64,000 bases of DNA from Cupriavidus sp. D39 (GCF_026627925.1 NZ_JAPNLE010000007.1:62001-126000), one strand, 5' to 3'; counted from the first letter of the stretch, positions 19,200-28,598 are shown. Numbers and translations: made by a program. Notes: generated by a model from the sequence alone, not told the origin.

Positions 19200-20521
19200 C
19201 AGGCTGCTGAAATACCTCCGACGGAAGTCAGCGCCAAGTCTGGTTGATGCGTTGAAATGAGAACCTCACACGACCCTGAACATTCGATGCGCGGCGCAGA
19301 TACTTTCACTGAGCTCGTTCAACATGCGACGTCTGGAAGACTTCGTCCCCCAGTCGCATCCGCTGCGCTCGATTCGCGCCATGGCCAATCAGGCGTTGGC
19401 AAAGATGGACCGCCTGTTCGCCGAGGTGTACGAGGCAGATATCAAGGGCGGTCGCCCCAGCATCGCGCCAGAGAAGCTGTTGCGGGCCATGCTGCTGCAG
19501 GTGTTTTACAGCATCCGATCTGAACGTCAACTCATGGAACAGACGCAATACAACCTGCCGTTTCGCTGGTTCATCGGTCTGGCCATGGACGACGCGGTCT
19601 GGGTGCCCACGGTGTTCACCAAGAATCGAGAACGGCTGATCAAGCATGATGCGGTGATCGAGTTCTTCAACGAAGTGCTGGCTATCGCGCAGAAGAAGAG
19701 CTGGCTGTCCGGCGAACACTTCAGCGTGGACGGCACATTGATCCAGGCTTGGGCTGGCCACAAGAGCTTTGTGCGCAAGGACGGTGAGGACGACGACAAC
19801 GGCGGCGACTTCAAAGGCCGTAAGCGGAGCAACAAGACCCACGAGTCCAAGACGGATCCCCATGCTCGACTGTTCCGCAAAGGCAATACTGCCAGTGCAC
19901 TGCGCTACATGGGACACACCCTGAGCGACAACCGTCATGGCCTGGTGGCCGGCGCCATGGTGACAGTTGCGGATCGTTGCGCAGAACGCGAGGCCGCCAA
20001 GGTCATGATCAACGATGCTCGGCAGGCCGTTGAGGATCCAAGCACGGTGCTCCCGCTCGGTGCAGACAAGGGCTATGACGCAGCGGAGTTCGTCGAAGCG
20101 TGCCTGAGGATGAGGGTCATGCCGCACGTGGCTCAAAACACCAACGGGCGACGCTCCGCGGTGCCCGATCCGATTGCTGCCAGCGCAGGCTATGCGATCT
20201 CTCAGCAAAAGCGAAAGCTGATCGAGCAAGGCTTCGGCTGGGCCAAGACGGTGGGTGGCATACGTCAAGTGATGGTGCGCGGACTGAAGAGAGTCGACCA
20301 GATGTTTGTGTTGACGATGGCCGCCTACAACCTCGTGCGGATACGATCGCTGGGACAAATCCGCCTGCAGCAGCGATAAAGGCGAAAAAGCGGGCGGAAA
20401 ACAGGCGTCAGGCGGTCGAAAAGCCGACGAAATTACGCCTGAGTTTCAGGATGTGGAAAAAACAGAGCCGTCGCCACGCGAGCGGGAAAACTCGCGCGTT
20501 GCGCGGGACGTATTTCAGCTG
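19200..20521 (+). mobile_element. IS5-type insertion sequence
   Basis: About 1.32 kb flanked by TTAA on both sides (19196-19199 and 20522-20525), the four-base duplication expected for part of the IS5 family. The ends are related inverted repeats: CAGGCTGCTGAAATACCTCC on the left and CAGCTGAAATACGTCC read inward on the right, the latter with a small deletion. It lies ten bases from an IS701-type element. Confidence 0.82.
19324..20379 (+). CDS. IS5-family transposase
   Basis: A 351-residue DDE transposase. Visible motifs are the N-terminal domain (PLRSIRAMANQALAKMDRLF), the first Asp in HFSVDGTLIQAWAGHKS, the second in LGADKGYDAAEF, and the late Glu region KLIEQGFGWAKTVGGIRQ. Translation in related elements starts upstream (MRGADTFTE); here that start, at 19288, is in another frame, so either the short version is used or the gene carries a small N-terminal shift. 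Confidence 0.9.
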   Translation: MRRLEDFVPQSHPLRSIRAMANQALAKMDRLFAEVYEADIKGGRPSIAPEKLLRAMLLQVFYSIRSERQLMEQTQYNLPFRWFIGLAMDDAVWVPTVFTKNRERLIKHDAVIEFFNEVLAIAQKKSWLSGEHFSVDGTLIQAWAGHKSFVRKDGEDDDNGGDFKGRKRSNKTHESKTDPHARLFRKGNTASALRYMGHTLSDNRHGLVAGAMVTVADRCAEREAAKVMINDARQAVEDPSTVLPLGADKGYDAAEFVEACLRMRVMPHVAQNTNGRRSAVPDPIAASAGYAISQQKRKLIEQGFGWAKTVGGIRQVMVRGLKRVDQMFVLTMAAYNLVRIRSLGQIRLQQR

Positions 20522-20530
20522 TTAATCTTA

Positions 20531-21991
20531 CTGTGTCACAAAAAATAGCGCATTATATGTACTTCTTCATTCGAAGTGGAGAGTGCATGAGCACGAGCGA
20601 CCGATTTGCGGAGTACATGAACTACTTGGCGGAAGGATTGGGGCATGCAGATCGCCGGGCCGGCTTGGAAAGCTATTGCACTGGGCTGATGCTGCCGTTG
20701 TCACGCAAGAGTATCGAACCGATGGCGGCACGGGTTGACCCACTGCATGCCAGTGCCCGGCATCAGTCGCTGCACCACTTCGTCTCTAAATCTGATTGGT
20801 CGGATGCGGCGTTGATGAGGCGCGTCCGGGAATGGGTGCAGCCTTTACTGCAAGCGCCAAGCGGTCGTTATTGGATCATTGACGACACGGGCTTTCCGAA
20901 GAAAGGCAAACATTCTGTGGGTGTGGCGCGCCAATATTGCGGCCAGCTTGGCAAACAGGACAACTGCCAGGTGGCAGTCAGCCTGTCGCTGGCCACGGAG
21001 CAAGGCAGCCTTCCCATTGCATATCAGCTTTATCTCCCCAAGGAATGGGCCGACGATGCCGGTCGTCGCCAGAAGGCGGGAGTGCCAGACGAGATCTCAT
21101 TTGCCACCAAGCCGGAAATTGCACTGGCGCAGGTACGCGAGGCGATTGCAGCCGGCGTGCCTGCCGGGGTCGTGCTGGCCGACGCAGCGTATGGCGATGA
21201 AACGGGGTTTCGCGAAAGCCTGACCGAGCTGGGTATGCTTTACGCAGTTGGGATTCGCTCCACGACGACGGTGTGGCCGCCGGGTATCTCGCCGTTGCCG
21301 GCTAAACCAGCCACCGGTCGCGGCAGACCACCGAAGTTGCTGCGTCGCGCACCGGGCCATGAGCCTGTTTCGGTGAAGACCCTGGCTATGACTTTACCCG
21401 CGAGTGCTTTCCAGGCGGTGACTTGGCGGGAGGGCACCAACACTGCCCTTACGTCGCGATTTGTGGCCGTGCGTGTTCGCCCGGCACATCGGGACTATTG
21501 GCGCAGCTCCTTGCGCGACGAAGAGTGGTTGCTGGTCGAATGGCCTGAAGGTGAATCAGAGCCAACCAAATACTTCTTGTCCACCGCACCGGCCGATGCG
21601 CTGATTGAACAACTGGTATTCGTGACCAAAATGCGTTGGCGTATTGAGCGCGATTACCAAGACTTGAAACAAGAGCTCGGTCTTGGTCATTACGAAGGGC
21701 GAGGCTGGCGCGGATTCCACCATCACGCGACGCTGAGCATTGCAGCCTATGGCTTCCTGATGGCCGAGCGACTCACCGCCGACAACTCTGAAGGGGTAAA
21801 AAAACTTCCTCGAACGCCAAGTCCCTGCGCTTCCCGCGGATTACATCCCCCGTGGCAGCCCTGCGCGCGCAGCGACACGTGACAAATTCGATCACCACAC
21901 TCCGTCACCACCTTAGCTTCCACCTGATGCCCAGCCTTGGGCTTTGCCCATGCTGCGCTTCAATAGAGGGTCGGTTCAATTTATGACACAG
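20531..21991 (+). mobile_element. IS701-type insertion sequence
   Basis: About 1.46 kb with terminal inverted repeats starting CTGTGTCA (20531-20538 and, inverted, 21984-21991). No clear target duplication was found. The left end is almost fused to the neighbouring IS5-type element. Confidence 0.7.
20587..21986 (+). pseudogene. IS701-family transposase, frameshifted near the C-terminus
   Basis: The first 400 residues are a good IS701-type DDE transposase (YWIIDDTGFPKKGKHSVGVA, then GVVLADAAYGDETGFRESL and KMRWRIERDYQDLKQELGL). After residue 400 the frame breaks at an A7 run (21798-21804): the expected continuation NFLERQVPALPADYIPRGSP is in the next frame, and a second shift leads to AQRHVTNSITTLRHHLSFHL and a stop at 21986. 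The unshifted frame ends early at 21882. If the shifts are real the enzyme is probably dead; if they are read errors it is intact. Confidence 0.82.
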
Positions 21992-22287
21992 TAGAACTAA
22001 CTGGACGTTAGTAAATTAGGACACCAATGGCAGAGAAGGGGCGATAGGGGCCTGTCGCATCTCTCTTCTCAAGGTTTGTGGACACAACCATAGCCATCGC
22101 ATCTCTATCCTCTGCATTCCGGATTCTCCAGCGCCAGCTAACACTGCAAGATGGAGAGCTTACCAAACGTCGATGGACCCCGGCACGCCCCTCCGGGCAT
22201 TCGCCCCCGGCCCGTTTGGAAGCAGCAGCCGCCTCGAAGAGGCGGTAGGTGGTTGCGAAGATCGACTTTCAGTATATAACTTCTGGA

Positions 22288-23196
22288 ATGAACCAAATCG
22301 ACCGCCTCTGGCTAACTAATCCGACCCTCGCCTATGCCGACTGGCAAGCCCGCGAGGCCGCCGGCGCGGACCGGCGCCCGTTCTCCGCGCGCTCCATCGT
22401 CCAGCACGAGGCGATGTTCGAACGCTTCCGACGGCACCTGTTCGCGGTCGACGAGACCCTGGCCACCTTCGGCTCCGACCACATCGCCGCCTTCTGGCAG
22501 GTGCCGGAGGCTAGCAGCTACAGTGCTGCCACCCGCATGCGATACCTGAAACTGCTCGACCGGCTGTGCCGCCACCTGGTAGCCATCGGCGTGCGACAAG
22601 GCAATCCTGCCGAGAAATTGGTACGCGACGGTCAGTGGCCAAAGGACGATCCTGCTCCGATCTTCCTCCCAGAAGACGCCGATGCGCGGCTGCAGGCCTA
22701 TGTTCAGCCGCATGCTGGCGACGATCTCGCGATGCTGCGCAGCAGAGCAATCGTCGCGTTTTTCCTGGGAACCGGTGTCACGGTCGCGGAGAGCCGAGTT
22801 GCCCAGGTGGTCGACCTGCAGCCCGCGGCCGCGCCGCCCTATCTTCATGTTCCTGCGCATGGCGCGCGTGTCACCCGCACCGTGCATCTGGACTCGTTCG
22901 CCGTGCCCATCCTTTCGGCATGGCTCGAACGCCGTGCCTCCCTGCCCTACTCCGGGGATCTGGTGTTCTCGCTCAAGCCTAGCGGCATTCCGATCGCGGA
23001 GATGAGCTTGGGAAGGATCGTGCGCGCAGCGCTCGGGATAATTGATTTCGAGGCGGACGATATGAGCCCCCGGATCCTGCGAAACACGTTCTGCCGACGC
23101 CAGCTGCTAGCTGGCCGCTCGAGCGAGGATGTCAGCAAGCTGATGGGCTTGGTCAGCTCAAGAACCTGCGACCGAATCGCCGCCACGATCGAATAG
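22288..23196 (+). CDS. tyrosine-recombinase-like protein lacking catalytic residues
   Basis: A 302-residue protein with the XerC/D layout: an N-terminal SAM-like domain (about residues 20-110) and a catalytic-type domain. The expected catalytic positions are changed. The first Arg box reads GTGVTVAESRV (Thr where Arg is expected). The H-x-x-R box reads SPRILRNTF (His replaced, Arg kept). The G-H box reads LMGLVSSRT (His to Leu). The final tyrosine is absent (TCDRIAATIE). The fold can still be traced, so it may bind DNA without recombining it. The start at 22288 begins MNQIDRLWLTNPT. An HU-like gene follows in the same direction. Confidence 0.75.
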   Translation: MNQIDRLWLTNPTLAYADWQAREAAGADRRPFSARSIVQHEAMFERFRRHLFAVDETLATFGSDHIAAFWQVPEASSYSAATRMRYLKLLDRLCRHLVAIGVRQGNPAEKLVRDGQWPKDDPAPIFLPEDADARLQAYVQPHAGDDLAMLRSRAIVAFFLGTGVTVAESRVAQVVDLQPAAAPPYLHVPAHGARVTRTVHLDSFAVPILSAWLERRASLPYSGDLVFSLKPSGIPIAEMSLGRIVRAALGIIDFEADDMSPRILRNTFCRRQLLAGRSSEDVSKLMGLVSSRTCDRIAATIE

Positions 23197-23339
23197 GCGT
23201 CGGCGCCTGATCGAGCCTGCAACAGTGTTGGAAACACGACGGTTGGTCACAGTTTGCCTAGATTTTGCTATCCTCCACGCAGCGCCAATGCCGCCGGCAC
23301 GCTGGCGCCTCACTTAACCGACAACGAGTACCCGTCCAT

Positions 23340-23771
23340 ATGGCAACCAAAACTAAACCTGTCGCGAAGAACGCCACGCCTGTGGCCAAAAAGGTAGCAC
23401 CGGCCAAGAAGGCGGCACCGGCCAAGAAGACTGCAGCAACAGCTGCACCCGTCGCCAAGCCACTGGCGGATAAATTCAACAAGTCCAGCCTGCTCGCCCA
23501 CCTGGTCGCAAAGACCGAGCTGGATGCCAAGACCGTGAAGACCGTATTGGCTCATCTGGAAAACACGGTCCTGAGCGCCGTGCACAAGAAGGGCGCAGGC
23601 GAGTTCACCCTCCCCGGCCTGTTCAAGGTGGTGGCCACCCAGGTACCGGCGACCAAGAAGCGTTTCGGCAAGAACCCGTTCACCGGCGAAGACCAGTGGT
23701 TCGCAGCCAAGCCGGCAACCGTCAAGGTGAAGGTTCGCCCGCTGAAGAAGCTCAAGGACGCCGCCCTCTAA
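23340..23771 (+). CDS. HU-family histone-like protein with Lys/Ala/Pro-rich N-terminal tail
   Basis: A 143-residue protein. The first 45 residues are a low-complexity basic tail built from AKK/PAKK units (for example KKVAPAKKAAPAKK), resembling eukaryotic histone H1 tails. The rest is an HU/IHF-like DNA-bending domain (SSLLAHLVAKTELDAKTVKT, then FTLPGLFKVVATQVPATKKR). Such fused forms occur in Burkholderiales, where the tail is thought to add nonspecific DNA binding. It follows the recombinase-like gene with its own leader of about 140 bases. Confidence 0.85.
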   Translation: MATKTKPVAKNATPVAKKVAPAKKAAPAKKTAATAAPVAKPLADKFNKSSLLAHLVAKTELDAKTVKTVLAHLENTVLSAVHKKGAGEFTLPGLFKVVATQVPATKKRFGKNPFTGEDQWFAAKPATVKVKVRPLKKLKDAAL

Positions 23772-24089
23772 GCAACGCATCGCGCCGCCGGATACCCTTG
23801 CAGGGCATCCCGGCGCACGACAATTAGAACGTTTCGCAACCCACGGTCGCGAGACGCGTGCTGTCCGCCGAATCCGCCTGCCAAATCGCCGCAGAAGCCG
23901 CTATGATTGGAGCTGTCGCAACAGCGGCAGGAAGCAAACAGTACACCGACCCGTTGACAGATCAACCGCTCAACGCACCCCGCCAGCTTTGTCCATAGAG
24001 CGTCTGCCCATTCCAATTGGCATCGGCATGCGCCTCTCTTCGCGCTCATCTCCTTTTTAACGCCGAGATTTCGGCAGAAGGAGAAAACG
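23772..24089. other. intergenic leader before the 284-residue unknown gene
   Basis: About 320 bases with no supported gene. It ends in a strong ribosome binding site (AAGGAGAA) for the next gene, and should carry its promoter. Confidence 0.4.
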
Positions 24090-24944
24090 TTGAATACCGC
24101 AATCGAAACTCAACCCGCCGCGCGGGTAGCAGGCCAAAACCAGATCTTCCGCCTGGAGGAGTTCGCGTCCGGCCGCTACGATGTCTACTCCGCGATCAAT
24201 GGCCTGCGCGCCGGCTCGCTCATTGGCGGAGACGGTCAATGGTGCGCCGAGCAGGGCAGCAAGCCTCTGGGATATTTCGGGACCAAGGACGATGCCGCCA
24301 TGGCGCTGATCCACGCCCGAGGGTTCCCGTCCCAAACGCTCTTCGAGCAGATGCGTGCCTTCGTCGAAGGTCCGCTGAAGCCGCTGCAGCACTACCAGGA
24401 CGACTTCTACAAGCACGATCGGGCCTATCTGGATGAGTGGCAGAATGCCACCGACATGCTCTGGTTCGTGACCGCCACGGCGACGCATCTCGTCATGCTC
24501 GACCTGGACGAAATCACAAAGCGTGAGGGTAACGCCGTGCTGGAGGCCAGGGATCCGGCCATCACCGGCCATCCCCTGCACATCCATCACCTGGACGTTG
24601 GGACCGGCAGAATGCGCCCATGCACACAGGAGAAGGCGCTCGCGCTCATCAACAACCAAGCGCAGACCTACCGATTTGTCTCGGGCACCATCAAGAAGAA
24701 CGGCGAGACCTTTGCGCGCGTGACGCTCACGGTGGAGCGCCGACCGGCACAAAGCCCGATCGCCAACATCGCAATGGCGGTAGCGCGCGAACCCTCCCTG
24801 AAGGAAATCGCAGTGCTACGCCGCTTTGCCGCCTACGCGGCCGTCCGCCACTTTGGCACCCTGTTCGCCGCCGTCGGTCATGTCCGTATCGCCGACGCCG
24901 AACGTGCCTACTTTGACTCGGCGAGGCCCGCGCCGAAGTCGTAA
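24090..24944 (+). CDS. unrecognised 284-residue protein, TTG start
   Basis: A full-length open frame of unknown family. The start is a TTG at 24090 with AAGGAGAAAACG just upstream; no ATG near by fits better. The protein is soluble in character, with a central helical stretch (ATDMLWFVTATATHLVMLDL), a His-rich turn (GHPLHIHHLDVGTGRMRPCT) and no signal peptide. It opens a rightward run of small unknown genes that ends at a terminator near 26.5 kb. Function cannot be given. Confidence 0.65.
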   Translation: MNTAIETQPAARVAGQNQIFRLEEFASGRYDVYSAINGLRAGSLIGGDGQWCAEQGSKPLGYFGTKDDAAMALIHARGFPSQTLFEQMRAFVEGPLKPLQHYQDDFYKHDRAYLDEWQNATDMLWFVTATATHLVMLDLDEITKREGNAVLEARDPAITGHPLHIHHLDVGTGRMRPCTQEKALALINNQAQTYRFVSGTIKKNGETFARVTLTVERRPAQSPIANIAMAVAREPSLKEIAVLRRFAAYAAVRHFGTLFAAVGHVRIADAERAYFDSARPAPKS

Positions 24945-25080
24945 CCCCTCTCCGCCCTGGCCTGCGCCAGGGCGGTACACCTGCTAGGCCGTTCGGAATC
25001 CTTTCGCCAGGCAACCGCCTTGGGACAGGGTTTCCCCTGCGCTTCTTTCAACTGCGTCGTATGACGCAAAGGAGCGAACG

Positions 25081-25305
25081 ATGGACCTCAACAATACCCA
25101 GCTCGGCGACTGCCAGCCCCTCGACAGCCTGCAGACGGCCAGCATTGGCATCTGCCTCACCACCGATCCGCGCATCACGCACTTGGAAGACACGCCAATC
25201 ACCGGCGCCGTCATCGTCTACGGACGCCCGGCCAAGCAAGTCTGGGCTTCGCAAGCGGCACGCCCGTTTGCCGACCCAGCTACGCCGTTCGTCCGACTGC
25301 AATAG
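25081..25305 (+). CDS. unrecognised 74-residue protein
   Basis: A short frame starting MDLNNTQLGDCQPL with AAGGAGCGAACG immediately upstream, a good ribosome binding site. The composition is protein-like and the frame sits regularly between its neighbours in the same direction. No domain is recognised. Confidence 0.55.
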   Translation: MDLNNTQLGDCQPLDSLQTASIGICLTTDPRITHLEDTPITGAVIVYGRPAKQVWASQAARPFADPATPFVRLQ

Positions 25306-25314
25306 GATCACTGC

Positions 25315-25568
25315 ATGATCAACGAAATCCGGCAGGCTATCGTCGTCTTCCCAGGAACGTATTCGGGGAGTACCCTGGCTCCTCTACCGAACTCCCGATC
25401 ATCTGGGACCAGACCGGCCACCACACCAATCTGACCGCACTGACCGGCCATCCTAGTCGCCAGCTTCCGGCGAGCAGCGCAATCGAACTGATCTGCCGGC
25501 TTCGGACACCCCTTACCGTGCGGGGACGGCTTCTGCAATACGGCCAACAGGTGAGTCCGGAGAAATAG
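25315..25568 (+). pseudogene. unrecognised small protein, probably frameshifted
   Basis: The frame starting at 25315 (MINEIRQAIVVFPGTY) begins ten bases after the previous gene. Near the GGGG run at 25364-25369 a different frame becomes more protein-like (FGEYPGSSTELPIIWDQTGH, then LICRLRTPLTVRGRLLQYGQ) and ends at a TAG at 25566. Without the shift the product would be only 39 residues. The family is unknown. Confidence 0.5.
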
Positions 25569-25595
25569 CTGGCCACTTGGCGAACTGCCGTCCGG

Positions 25596-25982
25596 GTGTG
25601 CCACACCCGCATAGCGAACCTGCAGATCGCTGTCTCCGGCGTCGCCACCTTCGACCTCACCGTCGAGCGCTGCAATAAGGGAGGCTACCTCCTCGAGGAG
25701 TTGGGCATCGACGACATAGATGCCCTGCTTTCTCAGTATCCCGCGGATCCAGTCGGCCAACAGTGGCGAATCGAATTCGACCTCGCCTCACCACGGGCAT
25801 GGCGCGTGTTCGCGCAATTCGCGGCCAGGAGCTACTACGATGCCGAGAGAATGACCCAACCCGCGCAGTTTCACTCCGGACGCGCGCACTGGCCGGAACC
25901 GCCCTGCAGCCCGACCTATTCGGAGAACTGGCATGAGCTACCGCATCGAGTATGCTCATCGCACCTTCAGAGTCGACGGTAG
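25596..25982 (+). CDS. unrecognised protein of about 128 residues
   Basis: Open frame beginning at a GTG, in the same frame as the preceding gene and directly after its TAG, so it could be a continuation of that protein or a coupled gene. It contains LLEELGIDDIDALLSQYPAD and SPRAWRVFAQFAARSYYDAE, which look like ordinary globular sequence. The end overlaps the next gene by 50 bases; the last residues are less protein-like. Family unknown. Confidence 0.45.
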   Translation: MCHTRIANLQIAVSGVATFDLTVERCNKGGYLLEELGIDDIDALLSQYPADPVGQQWRIEFDLASPRAWRVFAQFAARSYYDAERMTQPAQFHSGRAHWPEPPCSPTYSENWHELPHRVCSSHLQSRR

Positions 25983-26477
25983 CGAGTTCCCGGATGCTCA
26001 GGATCGCTACATCGTCCTGGCGGAAGGTGGCGATAGCAATTGCTACGGCTTCGACAACAAGCGCTCGTGGTCATGGGGTGCCATCGCGATCGGCAGGCTA
26101 GAGGAAGTGCTCGAGGACGGCTGCCTACTCGCGGCCTCTTGCGAGAGTGAAGGCCTGCGGCTCAAGGGCCGCACATTGCGACCGGAGGGGTATCTGCGAG
26201 TCCTACGTGAGCAGATGCGGAACGCGCAACCCACCTCATCTGCGATGCAGCGGCTCGGATTGTACTGTCGCACCGAAATGGACGACGAGACGGACGTGCT
26301 ACTGCGCTCGCTGCCGGGCGCCGGGCGGACCAACGAAAGGGACTGGAACAAAAGCCCGTTGTCGTCTACCACTTCGCAGAGAACGGCCAGCCGGATTTCC
26401 GCTTGTTCTTCTCGGTCTACCCCGCGATCCGGCGTGACAATCACGCCTGGCATTTTGTCGACTGCAGCAACCTCTGA
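25933..26477 (+). pseudogene. unrecognised protein of about 180 residues, frameshifted
   Basis: The start MSYRIEYAHRTFRVDG is well formed. Up to about residue 128 (TEMDDETDVLLRSLPG) the frame is protein-like; after the GGG runs at 26316-26325 the convincing continuation is in another frame (KPVVVYHFAENGQPDFRLFF, then YPAIRRDNHAWHFVDCSNL), ending at 26477 just before a strong terminator. It overlaps the preceding gene. No family is recognised; it looks like the last gene of the unit. Confidence 0.6.
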
Positions 26478-26485
26478 TGTACCGA

Positions 26486-26514
26486 GCCACGCCCTACCCG
26501 GGCGTGGCCTTTTT
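26486..26514 (+). terminator. Rho-independent terminator of the 24-26.5 kb unit
   Basis: A perfect 9-bp stem (GCCACGCCC with GGGCGTGGC), a 5-base loop and a following CTTTTT run. It lies nine bases after the last stop of the preceding gene. Confidence 0.9.
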
Positions 26515-26637
26515 AAGGAGCTTCGCCGAATTGCCGGATGGTTAGAGTCACGCTGACAACCTGGCGCAGAATGGGGGCGACGGCCGCAGCCCCTTACGGA
26601 CATTCGCCACCTCCGACCTGAAGGGCTGGTTTGGCTG

Positions 26638-26797
26638 GATAGTGTTGAAAAACTCGATACGAGCGGGTCGCCGTCCGTGACTGCCAGAAGTCGACCTCTC
26701 AGATCGGCCTGTATTGCACGATCGTCGATCGGTTGGGGGTTCGGGTACCCCTGAAATCTCGCCGGAAATGGGGTCTACAGAGTTTCTCAACACTATC
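26638..26797. repeat. 160-bp stretch bounded by 18-bp inverted repeats
   Basis: GATAGTGTTGAAAAACTC at 26638-26655 is mirrored by the inverse of GATAGTGTTGAGAAACTC at 26780-26797, one mismatch in 18. The stretch has no gene. It may be a small MITE or the scar of an insertion. The core GTTGAGAAAC also occurs in the ends of the MITE-like element at 10.1-10.4 kb. Confidence 0.6.
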
Positions 26798-26911
26798 GCT
26801 GATAAGCGGGCATCCGACGCTGGGCCGTCAAGTGTTCGCTGAAAGGCGGCAAGCGGCCGTTGGTGCCGGCCTCTAACAGGATCCGACTTTGATGCGACCT
26901 CTCGTCTTCAA

Positions 26912-27050
26912 TCAAACGAACTGTCGTTTCAAGTTCGCGGCCCGCCAGCCCCAGGGTGTCATGCCAAACCGCGCCACGAACCAGCGCGCGAACGTTGCCT
27001 GGTGACTACAGCCCACCAGCGAGCCAACCCGTCCAATGGGTGCCGGCACC
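26912..27050 (-). pseudogene. 3' fragment of an AraC-family regulator
   Basis: The last 40 or so codons (PIGRVGSLVGCSHQATFARW, then FVARFGMTPWGWRAANLKRQ) are the second helix-turn-helix and end of an AraC/XylS regulator. The upstream part is missing. It lies in the same direction as the oxidoreductase block that follows and may once have regulated it. Confidence 0.65.
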
Positions 27051-27316
27051 GCGGGTGGTCCTTGCTGCAATCAGTAGCGAGGCTGATGATCTAACCCGAA
27101 TCCTGCTCCCCGTTCACTGACATGCTCAGGGCGTTTGCACAAGGATGTATCCACAGTTCTCCACCGTATCGAAGGTACTCGAACCAGGTTCTGCCTCGGC
27201 TGGATTGGCCGAGGAGAAAGTGATTTAACGGTTCGAACCAAACGGACTTCTACGTATGCGCGTACGTGGCGATGCCCGCTCGCGGCTAGTAGCGCCAAAA
27301 CCTGGCAAGCCGGCCA
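27051..27316. other. no gene recognised between the AraC fragment and the SDR gene
   Basis: Only shadow frames are present. A short hairpin (CTCGGCTGGATTGGCCGAG) near 27.2 kb could mark transcription termination of the leftward SDR gene, but it lacks a T run. Confidence 0.3.
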
Positions 27317-28105
27317 TCACATCTTGCGGCGATAACGAGTGGCAGCGTGCTCTTGCCTGAAGTTCGGCAACATCACAAGCCGAGCCGCGTCATATTGCTG
27401 CCATTGCTCAAGCTCGGGCAGCGTTGGAATCGTCACCGTCTCGCGGTTGTCGAACCCAACCAGTGCCGCATCCACCAGTTCATCGACCTCCATCATGCCT
27501 TCGATCTTGTTCACGTCCCGCCCGGCGTGTTGCCAGATTTCGGTGCGCGTCCCAGACGGCAGAACGGCCTGCACATAGACGCCTTTCGGGCCAAGTTCGA
27601 GATGCAAGCCTTGAGAAAGAAAAAGCACGAACGCCTTCGTAGCGCCGTACACGGTCATGCCTAGCTCCGGCGCGAGCCCGACCACCGAAGCAACATTGAC
27701 AATTGCACCCTGTCCGGCGCGCCCAAAGCGCGGCGCCACCGCGCTCGCGAGCCGGGTGAGCGCCGTGACGTTCAGTCCGATCAGCCGCGTCACGTCGTCA
27801 CTGCTCTGTTCGATGAAAGTGCCAGGCAATGCGGTGCCAGCATTGTTCACCAAGACGCCGAGGTTCGGGTCATCGCGCAGGCGCGTTTCGATCTTCGCGA
27901 CGTCCGCGGGGTCATTTAGGTCGGCCTTGAGAATCTCGATCTCGACGCCTGTCTCAGCGCGTAGCCGTGCTGCGAGTGTCTGCATCCGCTCTGTATCGCG
28001 CGCGACCATCACGATCGGGTGACCGCGACGCGCAAAACGATCTGCGTATACCGCGCCGATTCCAGTAGACGCGCCCGTGATCAGGACTGCCGGCTTTTGC
28101 TGCAT
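27317..28105 (-). CDS. short-chain dehydrogenase/reductase
   Basis: A 262-residue classical SDR. The NAD(P)-binding TGASTGIGA is at residues 10-18, the NNAG motif in VLVNNAGTALP near residue 88, and the catalytic Ser...Tyr-x-x-x-Lys in NVASVV and VYGATKAF. It resembles the DltE-like SDRs that often lie beside cupin and quinone oxidoreductase genes. It is the last gene of a leftward block of enzymes (cupin, enoyl-CoA hydratase, epoxide hydrolase, quinone oxidoreductase). The substrate is unknown. Confidence 0.92.
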   Translation of the reverse strand: MQQKPAVLITGASTGIGAVYADRFARRGHPIVMVARDTERMQTLAARLRAETGVEIEILKADLNDPADVAKIETRLRDDPNLGVLVNNAGTALPGTFIEQSSDDVTRLIGLNVTALTRLASAVAPRFGRAGQGAIVNVASVVGLAPELGMTVYGATKAFVLFLSQGLHLELGPKGVYVQAVLPSGTRTEIWQHAGRDVNKIEGMMEVDELVDAALVGFDNRETVTIPTLPELEQWQQYDAARLVMLPNFRQEHAATRYRRKM

Positions 28106-28196
28106 GATGTTGCCTCTTCGGTAGGATGTTTGGCAGAGGCCGGCCGCCCTATTACATGGCAGCCGTTTTGTGAATCAGGGTCACGTCAAGTTGCGC

Positions 28197-28598
28197 TCAC
28201 CTGACCGGCGCGACGAGCGGTGCCCCTTTCTTGACGATGTACGTCGCGAGCTCCGCCGCCTTGCCACCGCCGACATTTTTCGCCGAGTGGGCAGTTCCGG
28301 CTGGGATGAACAGGTCGTCGCCGGCCTTGAGCGTGACCGGCGGTTTGCCCTCAAGCTGATACTCCAGGCTGCCTTCGAGGACATAGGCAATCTCTTCGCC
28401 TGGATGCGAATGCATGGGTGCGACCGCTTCCCGGTCGAAGTCGACACGCACCTGGACGACTTCGCGCTCGGGTACACCTAGATCGCGCTGCAGAAGATCG
28501 GTGCGCTGGATTCCCGGTTGTTGCGCCTGTGCGATGTGCAGCACCAATCCACTTCCGACGACCAGCAATGCCGCTGCGATGATGCGAGTCGATTTCAT
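28197..28598 (-). CDS. exported cupin-domain protein
   Basis: A 133-residue protein with a signal peptide (MKSTRIIAAALLVVGSGLVL, with an AQA cleavage site) followed by one cupin barrel. The metal-binding cupin motif 1 is visible as PMHSHPGEEIAYVLEG and motif 2 as IPAGTAHSAKNV. Such periplasmic cupins are common but of unknown reaction. The start at 28598 is set by the signal peptide. It lies 90 bases upstream of the SDR gene in the same direction. Confidence 0.88.
   Translation of the reverse strand: MKSTRIIAAALLVVGSGLVLHIAQAQQPGIQRTDLLQRDLGVPEREVVQVRVDFDREAVAPMHSHPGEEIAYVLEGSLEYQLEGKPPVTLKAGDDLFIPAGTAHSAKNVGGGKAAELATYIVKKGAPLVAPVR

Noticed and set aside
19306..20358. 350-codon minus-strand frame opposite the IS5 transposase
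   Set aside because: It is the antisense of an established transposase gene and has a His/Leu-rich composition without recognisable motifs.
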